Assembly: GCF_003171655.1 (NCBI RefSeq)
Contig: NZ_QFZL01000002.1
Coordinates: forward strand, 1-64,000
Reading direction: 5' to 3'
From: Stakelama portus
GTDB taxonomy: Bacteria > Pseudomonadota > Alphaproteobacteria > Sphingomonadales > Sphingomonadaceae
Length of the DNA: 64,000 nucleotides
The notes under the pieces were generated by a model. The model was not told where the DNA came from, searched no databases, and worked only from the letters and a program-made list of their open reading frames with translations. The first letter of the stretch is position 1. The number at the start of each line of letters is the position of its first letter. Both the position numbers and the translations under genes were made by a program. Positions 54,101 through 64,000 of the stretch are shown here, one piece after another.

Positions 54101-54958
54101 TCAGGCAGTGGCGGCATCCGGCAACATGGCGTCGGCATAGTCGCTTTCCGCCTTGCCGATCAGCGCGCGATCATCGTGTTTCCAAGGGTGGAAACCGGGG
54201 AGGAAAAAGGCGAAATACTGGCCCAGCACCTTGCGGCCCATGCCCGGATTGCCGAACACATAGCGGAACACGCGCCAGCCGACCCGCGGACCCGTCAGGC
54301 CGTCCTGCCGCAGCAATTCCATGATCCCGCGCTTGCGGCCGCCCAGGAATCGCCAGGTGGTAAACAACATCACCTTCGCGCGGACCCGCCAGCGCCGCCA
54401 CCCGCTCCAGTCGCGGGTTGCGTGCAGCCAGGTGTCATAGGCGACGCCCTTGTGCTCGATTTCCTCGATCGCATGCCAGCGCCACAATTTGGCGGCTTCG
54501 GCATCGGCGCCTTCCAGATAGCGCGGATCGGCAAGCAGCTCGTGCGCGAGGATCGCCGTGAAATGCTCAAGGCACATGGTGGCCGCCAGGCTGGCAATCG
54601 CGGGATGCGCTTTGGTGAGATCGATCTGATCCTGCACATCCGCTTCGAGCAAGCTGATATCATAGCCCTCGCCCGTAACATGCCGGTTGAACGCGACATG
54701 CTCGCGCGTGTGCATCACTTCCTGTTTGGTGAAGGCAGCGATTTCGGCCTGCAGGCGCGGCGGCGTGCCTTCGCGGAACTTGCGCACGCTGTCGATGAAA
54801 AAGCCCTCGCCCTTGGGAAAGGTGACCGAAAGCGCGTTGAAAAAGGCGGTCGCGACCGGATCGCCGTTCAGCCACCAGCGACGCTGGGCGATACCGCGTC
54901 CGAAGCGGCGGTCGCGCGGCGTGATCGAAAGATCGGCCGGGGTTTTTGCTTTCACCAC
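54101..54958 (-). CDS. predicted metal-dependent hydrolase (PF10118-type, ferritin-like)
   Basis: A 285-residue helical protein. EVMHTREH, CLEHF and AIEEIEHK are carboxylate/histidine pairs like a diiron site, as in the family annotated as predicted metal-dependent hydrolases. A hydrophobic segment near GQYFAFFLPGF suggests membrane association. No enzymatic activity is established for the family. It diverges from a TetR gene with only 51 bases between start codons, which suggests that the TetR controls it. Confidence 0.8.
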   Translation of the reverse strand: MVKAKTPADLSITPRDRRFGRGIAQRRWWLNGDPVATAFFNALSVTFPKGEGFFIDSVRKFREGTPPRLQAEIAAFTKQEVMHTREHVAFNRHVTGEGYDISLLEADVQDQIDLTKAHPAIASLAATMCLEHFTAILAHELLADPRYLEGADAEAAKLWRWHAIEEIEHKGVAYDTWLHATRDWSGWRRWRVRAKVMLFTTWRFLGGRKRGIMELLRQDGLTGPRVGWRVFRYVFGNPGMGRKVLGQYFAFFLPGFHPWKHDDRALIGKAESDYADAMLPDAATA

Positions 54959-55009
54959 GATAATCCTCCAGGAATGTTTCGAACCGGAAAATGGGTTTTA
55001 CTTACAACA

Positions 55010-55615
55010 ATGTCAACAGTGAGAAAACGGCTCTCGCCGGAGGAATCGCGCGACCTGGCGCTGGAAGCCGCACGTGATTTGCTGATCGAGGCGGGGCCCC
55101 AGGCTGTGACGTTGAAGGCAGTCGCGGGACGCATCGGGCGCACCCACGCCAATCTGCTGCACCATTTCGGTTCCGCCGCCGGGCTCCAGCAGGCGCTGGC
55201 CGAGAGCATCGCGAAAAGCGTCACCGCCAGCGTCAGCGAAGCGATCGCCCGGGCACGCGCAAGCGACCAGAATCCGCGCGAAGTCGTCGATCTGACGTTC
55301 GACGCATTCGACAAACAGGGCGCCGGGGCGCTCGCCAGCTGGATGATCCTGTCGGGGAATCGGGACGCACTCGATCCCATTCTCGAAGCGATTCATCGGC
55401 TGGTGGACATGATCGCAAAGGATTTATCCGGCGACGAACCGGCGCTTCGCAAGGAAACGCTGCATCTGGTGCTGATGGCGCTAGGCGATGCGTTGCTGGG
55501 AGAGGCAATGGCGACTGCGCTGGGGCTTTCCCGGGGTACCGCGCGGGAGATCGCAACCGACTCGCTGCTGGCCGCGCCGCTGCTGGGCGGGAAGGACGAA
55601 CAAGCCACCCCCTAG
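55010..55615 (+). CDS. TetR-family transcriptional regulator
   Basis: A 201-residue TetR regulator: helix-turn-helix RDLALEAARDLLIEAGPQ..VTLKAVAGRIGRTHANLLHHFGS and an all-helical ligand domain. The ATG at 55010 is the family start, although no good ribosome-binding site precedes it; earlier in-frame ATGs exist (54974, 54991). The start region has an interrupted near-inverted repeat (GTTTTACTTAC near 54995 and AGTGAGAAAAC downstream), a possible operator shared with the divergent hydrolase gene. Confidence 0.88.
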   Translation: MSTVRKRLSPEESRDLALEAARDLLIEAGPQAVTLKAVAGRIGRTHANLLHHFGSAAGLQQALAESIAKSVTASVSEAIARARASDQNPREVVDLTFDAFDKQGAGALASWMILSGNRDALDPILEAIHRLVDMIAKDLSGDEPALRKETLHLVLMALGDALLGEAMATALGLSRGTAREIATDSLLAAPLLGGKDEQATP

Positions 55616-57836
<2,221 letters not shown>

Positions 57837-57840
<4 letters not shown>

Positions 57841-58745
57841 CGACAATTGCGCTGACCGGCGGAACCGGGTTTGTCGGCGGCAAGCTGATCGATCTGGCGC
57901 TGGAACAGGGCATTACGGTTCGCGCGCTTACCCGGCGCGATCAGCGCGCACGGGACGGTGTTACCTGGGTGCCGGGGTCGCTCGACGATATCGCTTCGCT
58001 GACCGAGCTCGCTCGGGGCGCCGACGCCGTGATCCATGTCGCCGGCGTCGTGAACGCACCAAGCCGCGAAGGCTTCGCGAAAGGCAATATCGAAGGCGTC
58101 GCGAACATGATCGCCGCCGCAAAAGCCACCGGCGTCACGCGCTTCGTGCATGTTTCCTCACTGGCATCTCGCGAGCCGCAGCTTTCGACCTATGGCTGGT
58201 CGAAGGCCGAGGGCGACAAGCTGGTCCACGCATCGGAGCTCGACTGGACGATCGTCCGGCCGCCCGCAATTTACGGGCCGGGCGATTATGAGATGCTCGA
58301 ACTGTTCAAGCTCGCTGCCAGGGGACTGGCGCTGACCCCGCCGCGCGGCCGCATGTCGGCAATCGAAGTCAGCGATCTCGGACGGTTGCTGCTCGCACTG
58401 ACCAAAGCCGAGGGCATGGGCGGCATGACATTCGATGCCGATGACGGACGCCCGGGCGGGTGGAGCCATGGCGAATTTGCGCAGGCGATCGGTGTGGCGG
58501 TGGGTAAAAAGATACGTGTCATCGCCCTGCCCCGCGCGATCATGATGCTGGCGGCGCGCGGCGACAGGATGTTCCGCGGCGCCAAGGCCAAGCTGACACC
58601 CGACCGCGTCGATTATTTCTGCCATGAGAACTGGGTGATCGACGCCGACAAGCGCCCGCCCGCACAATTATGGCAGCCGCAGGTTGCAACGCCCGACGGG
58701 CTGGCCGCAACGGCGGCATGGTATCGCACGCGTGGCCTGCTATAG
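57837..58745 (+). CDS. cerR-like: NAD(P)-dependent epimerase/dehydratase, ceramide reductase (CerR-like)
   Basis: A 302-residue NDUFA9-like atypical SDR. The nucleotide motif TGGTGFVGG at residues 8-16 and STYGWSKAEGDKL support it. In Caulobacter the equivalent gene next to acp and spt is cerR, which reduces the oxidised ceramide intermediate. Here it lies 73 bases upstream of acp, on the same strand. The start is GTG at 57837, overlapping the proB stop (GTGA). Assignment is from synteny and family, not from catalytic detail. Confidence 0.82.
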
Positions 58746-58818
58746 GAGTGCCCATCTACGCCTAAAGGCCGCCGCATTTGCTTGGCACGGACGGCAAAGG
58801 GCAATTCAAGGAAACACT

Positions 58819-59064
58819 GTGAGCGACCGTCAGGAAGTTTTCGAAACCGTCAAAGCGCAGATCGAACCGTTCAACAAGAAGGGCGTCGCGCTGACCGACA
58901 GCACCACCTTTGCAGGCGATCTCGAATGGGACAGCCTGACCGTGATGGATTTCGTCGCGGCGATCGAGGATGAATTCGACATCCTGATCACGATGAACAT
59001 GCAGGCCGAAATCGAAACGGTCGGCCAGCTGGTCGATGCCGTGGAAAAGCTGAAGCAGGGTTAG
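58819..59064 (+). CDS. acpR-like: acyl carrier protein (sphingolipid-type)
   Basis: An 81-residue carrier protein. The phosphopantetheine serine is S39 in LEWDSLTVMDF; helix II and acidic surface fit an ACP. The start is GTG at 58819 after AAGGA. It lies 130 bases before spt on the same strand. In Caulobacter and Sphingomonas this dedicated ACP supplies the acyl chain to serine palmitoyltransferase, so it is not the fatty-acid synthesis ACP. The gap to spt contains a palindromic repeat. Confidence 0.9.
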   Translation: MSDRQEVFETVKAQIEPFNKKGVALTDSTTFAGDLEWDSLTVMDFVAAIEDEFDILITMNMQAEIETVGQLVDAVEKLKQG

Positions 59065-59075
59065 AACAGAAACCT

Positions 59076-59176
59076 CCGTTTGCCCTGAGTAGCCATTGAG
59101 CGAAGTCGAAATGGCATATCGAAGGGCGCTTCGATACAGGGCTTCGTCAAGCTCAGCCCTTACTCAGCACGAACGG
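59076..59176. repeat. sphingomonad-type palindromic intergenic repeat
   Basis: About 100 bases forming an imperfect inverted repeat. CCGTTTGCCCTGAGTAG at the left and the reverse complement CCGTTCGTGCTGAGTAA at the right are the outer arms. The centre is a perfect palindrome, TATCGAAG-GGCG-CTTCGATA (59117-59136). The style (GAGCGAAGTCGAAATGG and CTTCGTCAAGCTCAG) matches repeats common in sphingomonad genomes. It separates acp from spt. Confidence 0.8.
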
Positions 59177-59194
59177 GTATAAGGACATAAAATA

Positions 59195-60448
59195 GTGACC
59201 GACGCGATGCAGACCGCCGACGCGCCCTCCGTCCCGGAAGGCGCGAAGCCTGACCTGATGAGCAAATTCGACGGCCTGATCGCCGAGCGCCAGGCATTGC
59301 TCGACAGCGGCGTCACCGATCCGTTCGCGATCGTGATGGAACAGGTGAAATCGCCCACCGAGGCGGTGATCAAGGGCAAGGACACGATCCTGCTCGGCAC
59401 CTATAATTATATGGGTATGACCTTCGATCCCGACGTCATCGCGGCGGGGCACAAGGCGCTCGACACGTTCGGCAGCGGCACCAATGGCAGCCGCATGCTC
59501 AACGGCACGTTCCAGGACCATATGGAAGTCGAGCAGGCACTGCGCGACTTTTACGGCACGACCGGCGCGATCGTGTTCTCGACCGGATACATGGCCAATC
59601 TGGGCATGATTTCGACGCTCGCCGGCAAGGGCGATTACATCATCCTCGACGCCGACAGCCACGCCAGCATCTATGACGGGTGCAAGCAGGGCTATGCCGA
59701 AATCGTCCGTTTCCGCCACAACAGCGTCGAGGATCTCGACAAGCGCCTGGGCCGCCTGCCCGCCGATGCCGGCAAGCTGGTCGTACTCGAAGGCGTCTAT
59801 TCGATGCTCGGCGACGTCGCCCCGCTCAAGGAAATGGTCGCGGTTGCGAAGAAGCACGGCGCGATGGTGCTTTCCGACGAAGCGCATTCGATGGGTTTTT
59901 ACGGCCCCAATGGCCGCGGCGTCTATGAAGCGCAGGGCTGCGAAGGCGATGTCGACTTCATCGTCGGCACCTTTTCCAAATCGGTCGGCACGGTGGGCGG
60001 CTTCTGCGTGTCGAACCATCCGAAGTTCGAAGCGATCCGCTTCGCCTGCCGCCCCTATATCTTTACTGCGTCGCTGCCGCCCAGCGTGGTCGCTACCGCG
60101 ACGGCATCGATCCGCAAGCTGATGACCGCGCATGAAAAGCGCGAGCGGCTTTGGTCCAATGCGCGCACGGTGCATTCGGGGCTCAAGGAAATGGGCTTCA
60201 AGCTCGGCACCGAAACCGCCGAAAGCGCGATCATCGCCGTCATCCTGACCGATCAGACACAGGCAGTGATGATGTGGCAGGCGCTGCTGGAGGCCGGCCT
60301 CTACGTCAACATGGCGCGCCCGCCAGCGACTCCTGCCGGCACCTTCCTGCTGCGTTGTTCGCTCTGTGCGGAACATACGCCCGAACAGGTCGAACAGATT
60401 CTGGCGATGTTCCGCAGCGCCGGCACCGCAATCGGCGTGATCGGCTGA
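59195..60448 (+). CDS. spt: serine palmitoyltransferase
   Basis: First enzyme of sphingolipid synthesis: condenses L-serine with palmitoyl thioester to 3-ketodihydrosphingosine. A 417-residue PLP enzyme of the alpha-oxoamine synthase family. The PLP lysine is K262 in TFSKSVGTVGG, and DADSHASIYDG and SDEAHSMG match the Sphingomonas paucimobilis enzyme. The start is GTG at 59195 after AAGGACATAAAATA. It is cytosolic or membrane-associated. Its presence next to acp and cerR is the best taxonomic evidence for Sphingomonadales. Confidence 0.96.
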   Translation: MTDAMQTADAPSVPEGAKPDLMSKFDGLIAERQALLDSGVTDPFAIVMEQVKSPTEAVIKGKDTILLGTYNYMGMTFDPDVIAAGHKALDTFGSGTNGSRMLNGTFQDHMEVEQALRDFYGTTGAIVFSTGYMANLGMISTLAGKGDYIILDADSHASIYDGCKQGYAEIVRFRHNSVEDLDKRLGRLPADAGKLVVLEGVYSMLGDVAPLKEMVAVAKKHGAMVLSDEAHSMGFYGPNGRGVYEAQGCEGDVDFIVGTFSKSVGTVGGFCVSNHPKFEAIRFACRPYIFTASLPPSVVATATASIRKLMTAHEKRERLWSNARTVHSGLKEMGFKLGTETAESAIIAVILTDQTQAVMMWQALLEAGLYVNMARPPATPAGTFLLRCSLCAEHTPEQVEQILAMFRSAGTAIGVIG

Positions 60449-60500
60449 TTCCGGCAAGAGCTTTTCAGGCGAGTCAGCTGCCTCTAGGGTCCCTGTCGTC

Positions 60501-62456
60501 ATGAGCGATACCGATGAGGGAAGCACGGGTCGACGCGTGAACTGGCGGCTGGTGCTGCTGGCGCTGTTCACGCTGCTCGGCACCGGCATCTTCGTCGCGC
60601 TGCTGACGCTGCAGATGCGCAGCACCGAACAGCGCGACGTCGCGCTGGCGCGGCAGGCGCATACCTATGAAGTGATCATCCGTGCGACGACTCTGTCGGG
60701 CCAGATCGGCCGGGCCGAGGCTGCACTCGGGCGCTATGTGGTCAGCGGCGATACCCGCATCGGCCAGCAATATAGCGAAGAATGGCGCAAGGCATCGGAT
60801 CAGATCGATCGGCTGTCTTCGATGACCGCCGACAATATGGTCCAGCGGCGCCAGATCGATTCGCTGCGCGAAGCCTTTCAGCGGCGCGGCGACGAACTGG
60901 CCGAAACCGCCGCCTATTCGGTGCATCATCGCAACGCCGACGCGCTGGGCAAATTCTATGCGGTCAGCGAAAGCGCGGCGCTGCGCGACCTGAGCAACCG
61001 GCTGACGCGGATTATCGATCACGAACGCGTGCTGCTTGTCCAGCGGTCGCAGGCGCTGGCGGCATCCAACCAGCATGCGAGCCAGGTGACACAGACGCTT
61101 GCCGGTTTCGGGATCGTGATCGTGCTGGGTGCGATCATTCTTGGCTGGCTGACGGTTCAGGCGATCAGCGATCGCGCAGCGTCCGATGCGGAAGCATCGG
61201 GCGAGCGCGCGCGTGCCGCCGAACTCGAACAGGCGGTGTCGGAAGCGACCGAGCGACTGCGCGCGGAGGCACGCGAACGCGAAGAGACCGAGGCTCAGCT
61301 GAGACAGGCCCAGAAGATGGAAGCCGTAGGCCAGCTTACCGGTGGAATCGCGCATGATTTCAATAATATGCTGGCAGTTGTTCTGGGCGGACTGGAACTT
61401 GCCAAACGCCATCTGCGCAACGGCGGAAAAGACGCGCAACGCCATATCGAAAACGCCATGGAAGGTGCCAACCGCGCCGCCGCGCTGACCCGTCGCCTGC
61501 TCGCCTTTTCGCGATCCGAGCCCGTCCTGCCCGAGGCGGTAGCGCCCGACGCGCTGGTTTCGGGCATGTCGGACCTGCTCGATCGCACGCTGGGCGATGG
61601 AATCGCGATTACGACCCGGGCCGATTCGGACGGGTGGACGATCTGGGTCGATCGCCATCAGCTGGAAAATGCGATCCTGAACCTCGCCGTCAACGCCCGC
61701 GACGCAATGGACGGGCGCGGCGACCTGACCATTGCCACCGGCGCCGTGACGCTGGAGCGCAACAGGATCGGCAGGCTGGCCGCAGGCGATTATGCCACCA
61801 TCGCCGTCACCGACACCGGCACGGGAATGACTCCACAGGTGCTGGAGCGGGTTTTCGAGCCCTTCTTCACCACCAAGCCGGCGGGCAAGGGCACCGGGCT
61901 GGGTCTCAGTCAGATTTTCGGTTTCACGCGCCAGTCGGGCGGCGATGTCGAAATCCGCAGCGCGCCGGGCGAAGGAACCACCGTCACGCTCTATCTGCCG
62001 CGGCATCTGGGCGACGCATTGCCGGCAAGCGGCAAGATCGAAAGCGATCTGGAAACGCCCGAACATGCGTTCGACATTCTGGTCGTGGAGGATGATCCGC
62101 GCGTGCTTGCCGCCACGGTCGGCGCGCTGACCGAACTGGGCCACCGGCCCGTGGGGTGCGATGATCCGCAAAAGGCGGCAGACCTGCTGAAAGCGATGGA
62201 ATCGCTGGACCTGGTGCTTTCCGACGTGCTGATGCCCGGCCAGACGGGACCCGAAATGGTCGCCGCGCTGGGCGATCGGATTGCCGGCACGCCGGTTCTG
62301 TTCGTCACCGGATTTGCCGGTGAGATCGATGCCGCGCAGTTCGGGCGGCACCCCGTGCTGCGCAAACCCTTCACGCTGGCGGGGCTGCAACATGCCGTGG
62401 ATGAAGCGGTGCGTGCGCGCCACGAGACGCAATTGCATGCCGATGGCGCAACATAG
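60501..62456 (+). CDS. hybrid sensor histidine kinase with C-terminal receiver
   Basis: 651 residues. Two membrane helices (about 17-38 and 200-222) enclose a periplasmic sensor of CHASE3 type, followed by the phosphoacceptor His near residue 285 in GGIAHDFNNML, an ATP-binding domain (NLAVNARDAM, DTGTGMTPQVLERVFEPFFTT, GKGTGLGLSQIFG), and a receiver domain (VVEDDPRVL, SDVLMPG) from about 535. The partner and signal are unknown. It lies 52 bases after spt on the same strand and could sense envelope stress, but that is inference. Confidence 0.92.
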   Translation: MSDTDEGSTGRRVNWRLVLLALFTLLGTGIFVALLTLQMRSTEQRDVALARQAHTYEVIIRATTLSGQIGRAEAALGRYVVSGDTRIGQQYSEEWRKASDQIDRLSSMTADNMVQRRQIDSLREAFQRRGDELAETAAYSVHHRNADALGKFYAVSESAALRDLSNRLTRIIDHERVLLVQRSQALAASNQHASQVTQTLAGFGIVIVLGAIILGWLTVQAISDRAASDAEASGERARAAELEQAVSEATERLRAEAREREETEAQLRQAQKMEAVGQLTGGIAHDFNNMLAVVLGGLELAKRHLRNGGKDAQRHIENAMEGANRAAALTRRLLAFSRSEPVLPEAVAPDALVSGMSDLLDRTLGDGIAITTRADSDGWTIWVDRHQLENAILNLAVNARDAMDGRGDLTIATGAVTLERNRIGRLAAGDYATIAVTDTGTGMTPQVLERVFEPFFTTKPAGKGTGLGLSQIFGFTRQSGGDVEIRSAPGEGTTVTLYLPRHLGDALPASGKIESDLETPEHAFDILVVEDDPRVLAATVGALTELGHRPVGCDDPQKAADLLKAMESLDLVLSDVLMPGQTGPEMVAALGDRIAGTPVLFVTGFAGEIDAAQFGRHPVLRKPFTLAGLQHAVDEAVRARHETQLHADGAT

Positions 62457-62580
62457 CGCAACTTCCCGCCATGGCCCCGATTATACGGATGACGGCGGCA
62501 CACACCGCCGGTATAGCCGTTCCCCTCACCGGCGCGTTGCGTCCTGTCTGTCGATTTACCGAAGGTTCCGCTGACATCGC

Positions 62581-63774
62581 ATGAAATCGATCGACCGCTA
62601 TATGGCGCGACTGATCGCGGTGCCGCTGATTGCAAATCTTGTAATCGCGTCGATGCTGCTGGTGCTCGATCGGATCCGCATTCTGCTCGACTTCGTCGCG
62701 ACCGAAGGCGGTCCGGTGAGCGTCGTCTGGGAAATGCTGGCCAATCTGCTGCCCGAATATCTCGGCCTCGGCATACCCATCGGGCTGTTGCTCGGCATCC
62801 TACTGGCATTTCGTCGCCTCTCCACCAGTTCGGAACTCGATGTCATGCGCGCCGTGGGCATGGGCTATGGGCGGATGTTGCGCGTGCCCTATATGTTCGC
62901 GATCGGGCTGGCGCTGGTGAACTTCGCGATCGTCGGTTTCGTCCAGCCAAAGGCGCGCTACGGATACGAACAGCTGCGCTACGAACTGCGCTCGGGCGCA
63001 TTGGGCGCTTCGATCAAGGTCGGCGAATTCACCAGTTTCGGCGACAAGATGACGCTGCGCATCGAAAAGAGCGAGGATAGCGGGCACAAGCTGTCGGGCA
63101 TCTTCGTCCATGCAGTGCCGCATGCCGGCGAATGGCTGGCGGTTACCGCCGAACGCGGACAATTTCTGCGCACCGACGATCCCGACGTCATCATCTTTCG
63201 GCTAACCAACGGCACGCTGACTCAGAAATCCAAGGATTCGCCCGTCCCGCGCGTGCTGACTTTCACCGCGCATGACCTGCCGATAGATCTGCCGAAATTC
63301 GAGACTTTCCGAAGCAGGGGCGGTCGCAACCTCGAACTGACCCTGCCCGAATTGCTGGCAACGGGGCACGACCCCCAGGTCAGTCAGGAGGACCGCAACA
63401 CCAGCCGCGCCGCGCTGCATTTCCGGCTGGTCGAAGTGGCGACGATGCTGTTGCTGCCGATGCTCGCGGCGGCGCTGGGCATTCCCCCGAAGCGATCGAC
63501 ATCGGCGCTCGGCGTCTTCCTGTCGATCGTGATGATCGTGACCTATCACAAGGTCAACGAATATGGGGAGTCGATCGGCAGCCTGGGTCTGGTCGACCCG
63601 ATCGTCGCGCTGTGGGTGCCGTTCGTGATCTTCGCATCATTGGTGATCTGGATGTATTATACCGTCGCTTACGTGCCGGGCGGACAGCCGATCGGCGCGC
63701 TTGAAAAGGTGTTTGCCAAAATCGGCAAATCGATCGCCAGGCTGTGGCCCGGGGCGCGGAGGAAGTCCGCGTGA
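62581..63774 (+). CDS. lptF: LptF/LptG-family permease
   Basis: A 397-residue YjgP/YjgQ permease. N-terminal membrane helices (about 10-30, 50-75 and 100-120), a large periplasmic jellyroll (about 130-260), and C-terminal helices, typical of LptF. With LptB and LptG it drives extraction of lipopolysaccharide from the inner membrane. Sphingomonads carry glycosphingolipids in place of LPS, so the cargo may differ. It ends in a GTGA overlap with the next gene. Confidence 0.92.
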   Translation: MKSIDRYMARLIAVPLIANLVIASMLLVLDRIRILLDFVATEGGPVSVVWEMLANLLPEYLGLGIPIGLLLGILLAFRRLSTSSELDVMRAVGMGYGRMLRVPYMFAIGLALVNFAIVGFVQPKARYGYEQLRYELRSGALGASIKVGEFTSFGDKMTLRIEKSEDSGHKLSGIFVHAVPHAGEWLAVTAERGQFLRTDDPDVIIFRLTNGTLTQKSKDSPVPRVLTFTAHDLPIDLPKFETFRSRGGRNLELTLPELLATGHDPQVSQEDRNTSRAALHFRLVEVATMLLLPMLAAALGIPPKRSTSALGVFLSIVMIVTYHKVNEYGESIGSLGLVDPIVALWVPFVIFASLVIWMYYTVAYVPGGQPIGALEKVFAKIGKSIARLWPGARRKSA

Positions 63775-64000
63775 CCGCGAGCAATTTCTTCCCCTCGCGC
63801 ACCATGTCGCTCTACATGGCGCGTATGTTCCTGGTCCGCAGCTTCGCGGTGCTCGCGGGCCTGGTGCTGATCCTGCAGACGCTCGATCTTCTCAGCGAAT
63901 CGGGTCGCATCCTGGCCGATCCGGCCAATGGCGACGCGGAAATCTGGCGCTATGTCAGCCTGCGGACGCCGCAGATCATTGCCACCTTCCTGCCCTTTTC
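63771..64000 (+). CDS. lptG: LptG-like permease, 3' part cut by window edge
   Basis: About 76 residues are visible. After a short polar start, hydrophobic residues (LVRSFAVLAGLVLILQTLDLL) are the first membrane helix, like LptG. The start is GTG at 63771, overlapping the lptF stop (GTGA). The rest lies beyond the window. It should be the partner permease of lptF. Confidence 0.85.
   Translation, partial: MTASNFFPSRTMSLYMARMFLVRSFAVLAGLVLILQTLDLLSESGRILADPANGDAEIWRYVSLRTPQIIATFLPF

Noticed and set aside
60474-62438. 654-codon minus-strand frame opposite the hybrid histidine kinase
   Set aside because: Composition is that of an antisense shadow, and the kinase on the plus strand has complete motifs in order.

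Overview
The window looks like chromosomal DNA of a sphingomonad (Alphaproteobacteria, Sphingomonadales). The best evidence is a sphingolipid gene set near the right end: ceramide reductase (cerR-like), a dedicated acyl carrier protein, and serine palmitoyltransferase (spt). High G+C, alphaproteobacterial-type genes and long antisense reading frames fit. No phage, transposase, integrase, plasmid or CRISPR feature was seen.

Layout. (1) 1-3.7 kb, minus strand: N-terminal part of metK, an adjacent SAM-dependent methyltransferase, and a Cds1-type cysteine desulfhydrase. (2) About 4.0-37.4 kb: a catabolic island of about 25 genes. It holds a MaoC hydratase, two acyl-CoA synthetases, two acyl-CoA dehydrogenases, a FadA/FadB pair, an SCP2-type thiolase, an alpha-methylacyl-CoA racemase, several reductases, a homogentisate-dioxygenase-like ring-cleavage enzyme, a VanA-type Rieske oxygenase, a two-component flavin monooxygenase (oxygenase at 10.6 kb, reductase at 36.9 kb), a 6-oxocamphor-hydrolase-like C-C hydrolase, a TonB receptor, a secreted metallo-beta-lactamase-fold hydrolase and a TetR regulator. 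Inference: it imports and degrades an aromatic or alicyclic compound carrying a methyl-branched side chain. The substrate is unknown.

(3) 37.7-50.6 kb: branched-chain amino acid metabolism. Genes for the E1alpha, E1beta and E2 subunits of a branched-chain 2-oxoacid dehydrogenase run into leuC-leuD-leuB as one tight six-gene unit, with an Lrp-type gene divergent. Next come methylcrotonyl-CoA carboxylase (mccA, mccB) and isovaleryl-CoA dehydrogenase, with a divergent LysR gene. The two control regions share a similar sequence. (4) 50.7-57.8 kb: tRNA-Ser(CGA) with a tandem repeat at its 3' end, hspQ, rplU-rpmA, an acetyltransferase, a nitronate monooxygenase, a diiron-type predicted hydrolase with a divergent TetR, obgE and proB. 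(5) 57.8-64.0 kb: cerR, acp and spt, a hybrid histidine kinase, lptF and the start of lptG. The envelope lipid genes sit next to the LptF/G-type exporter genes.

Where a better start than the longest reading frame was visible (ribosome-binding site, ATGA/GTGA overlap, family alignment), the shorter start is given. All functions are read from motifs and remembered family sequences; no database search was run.
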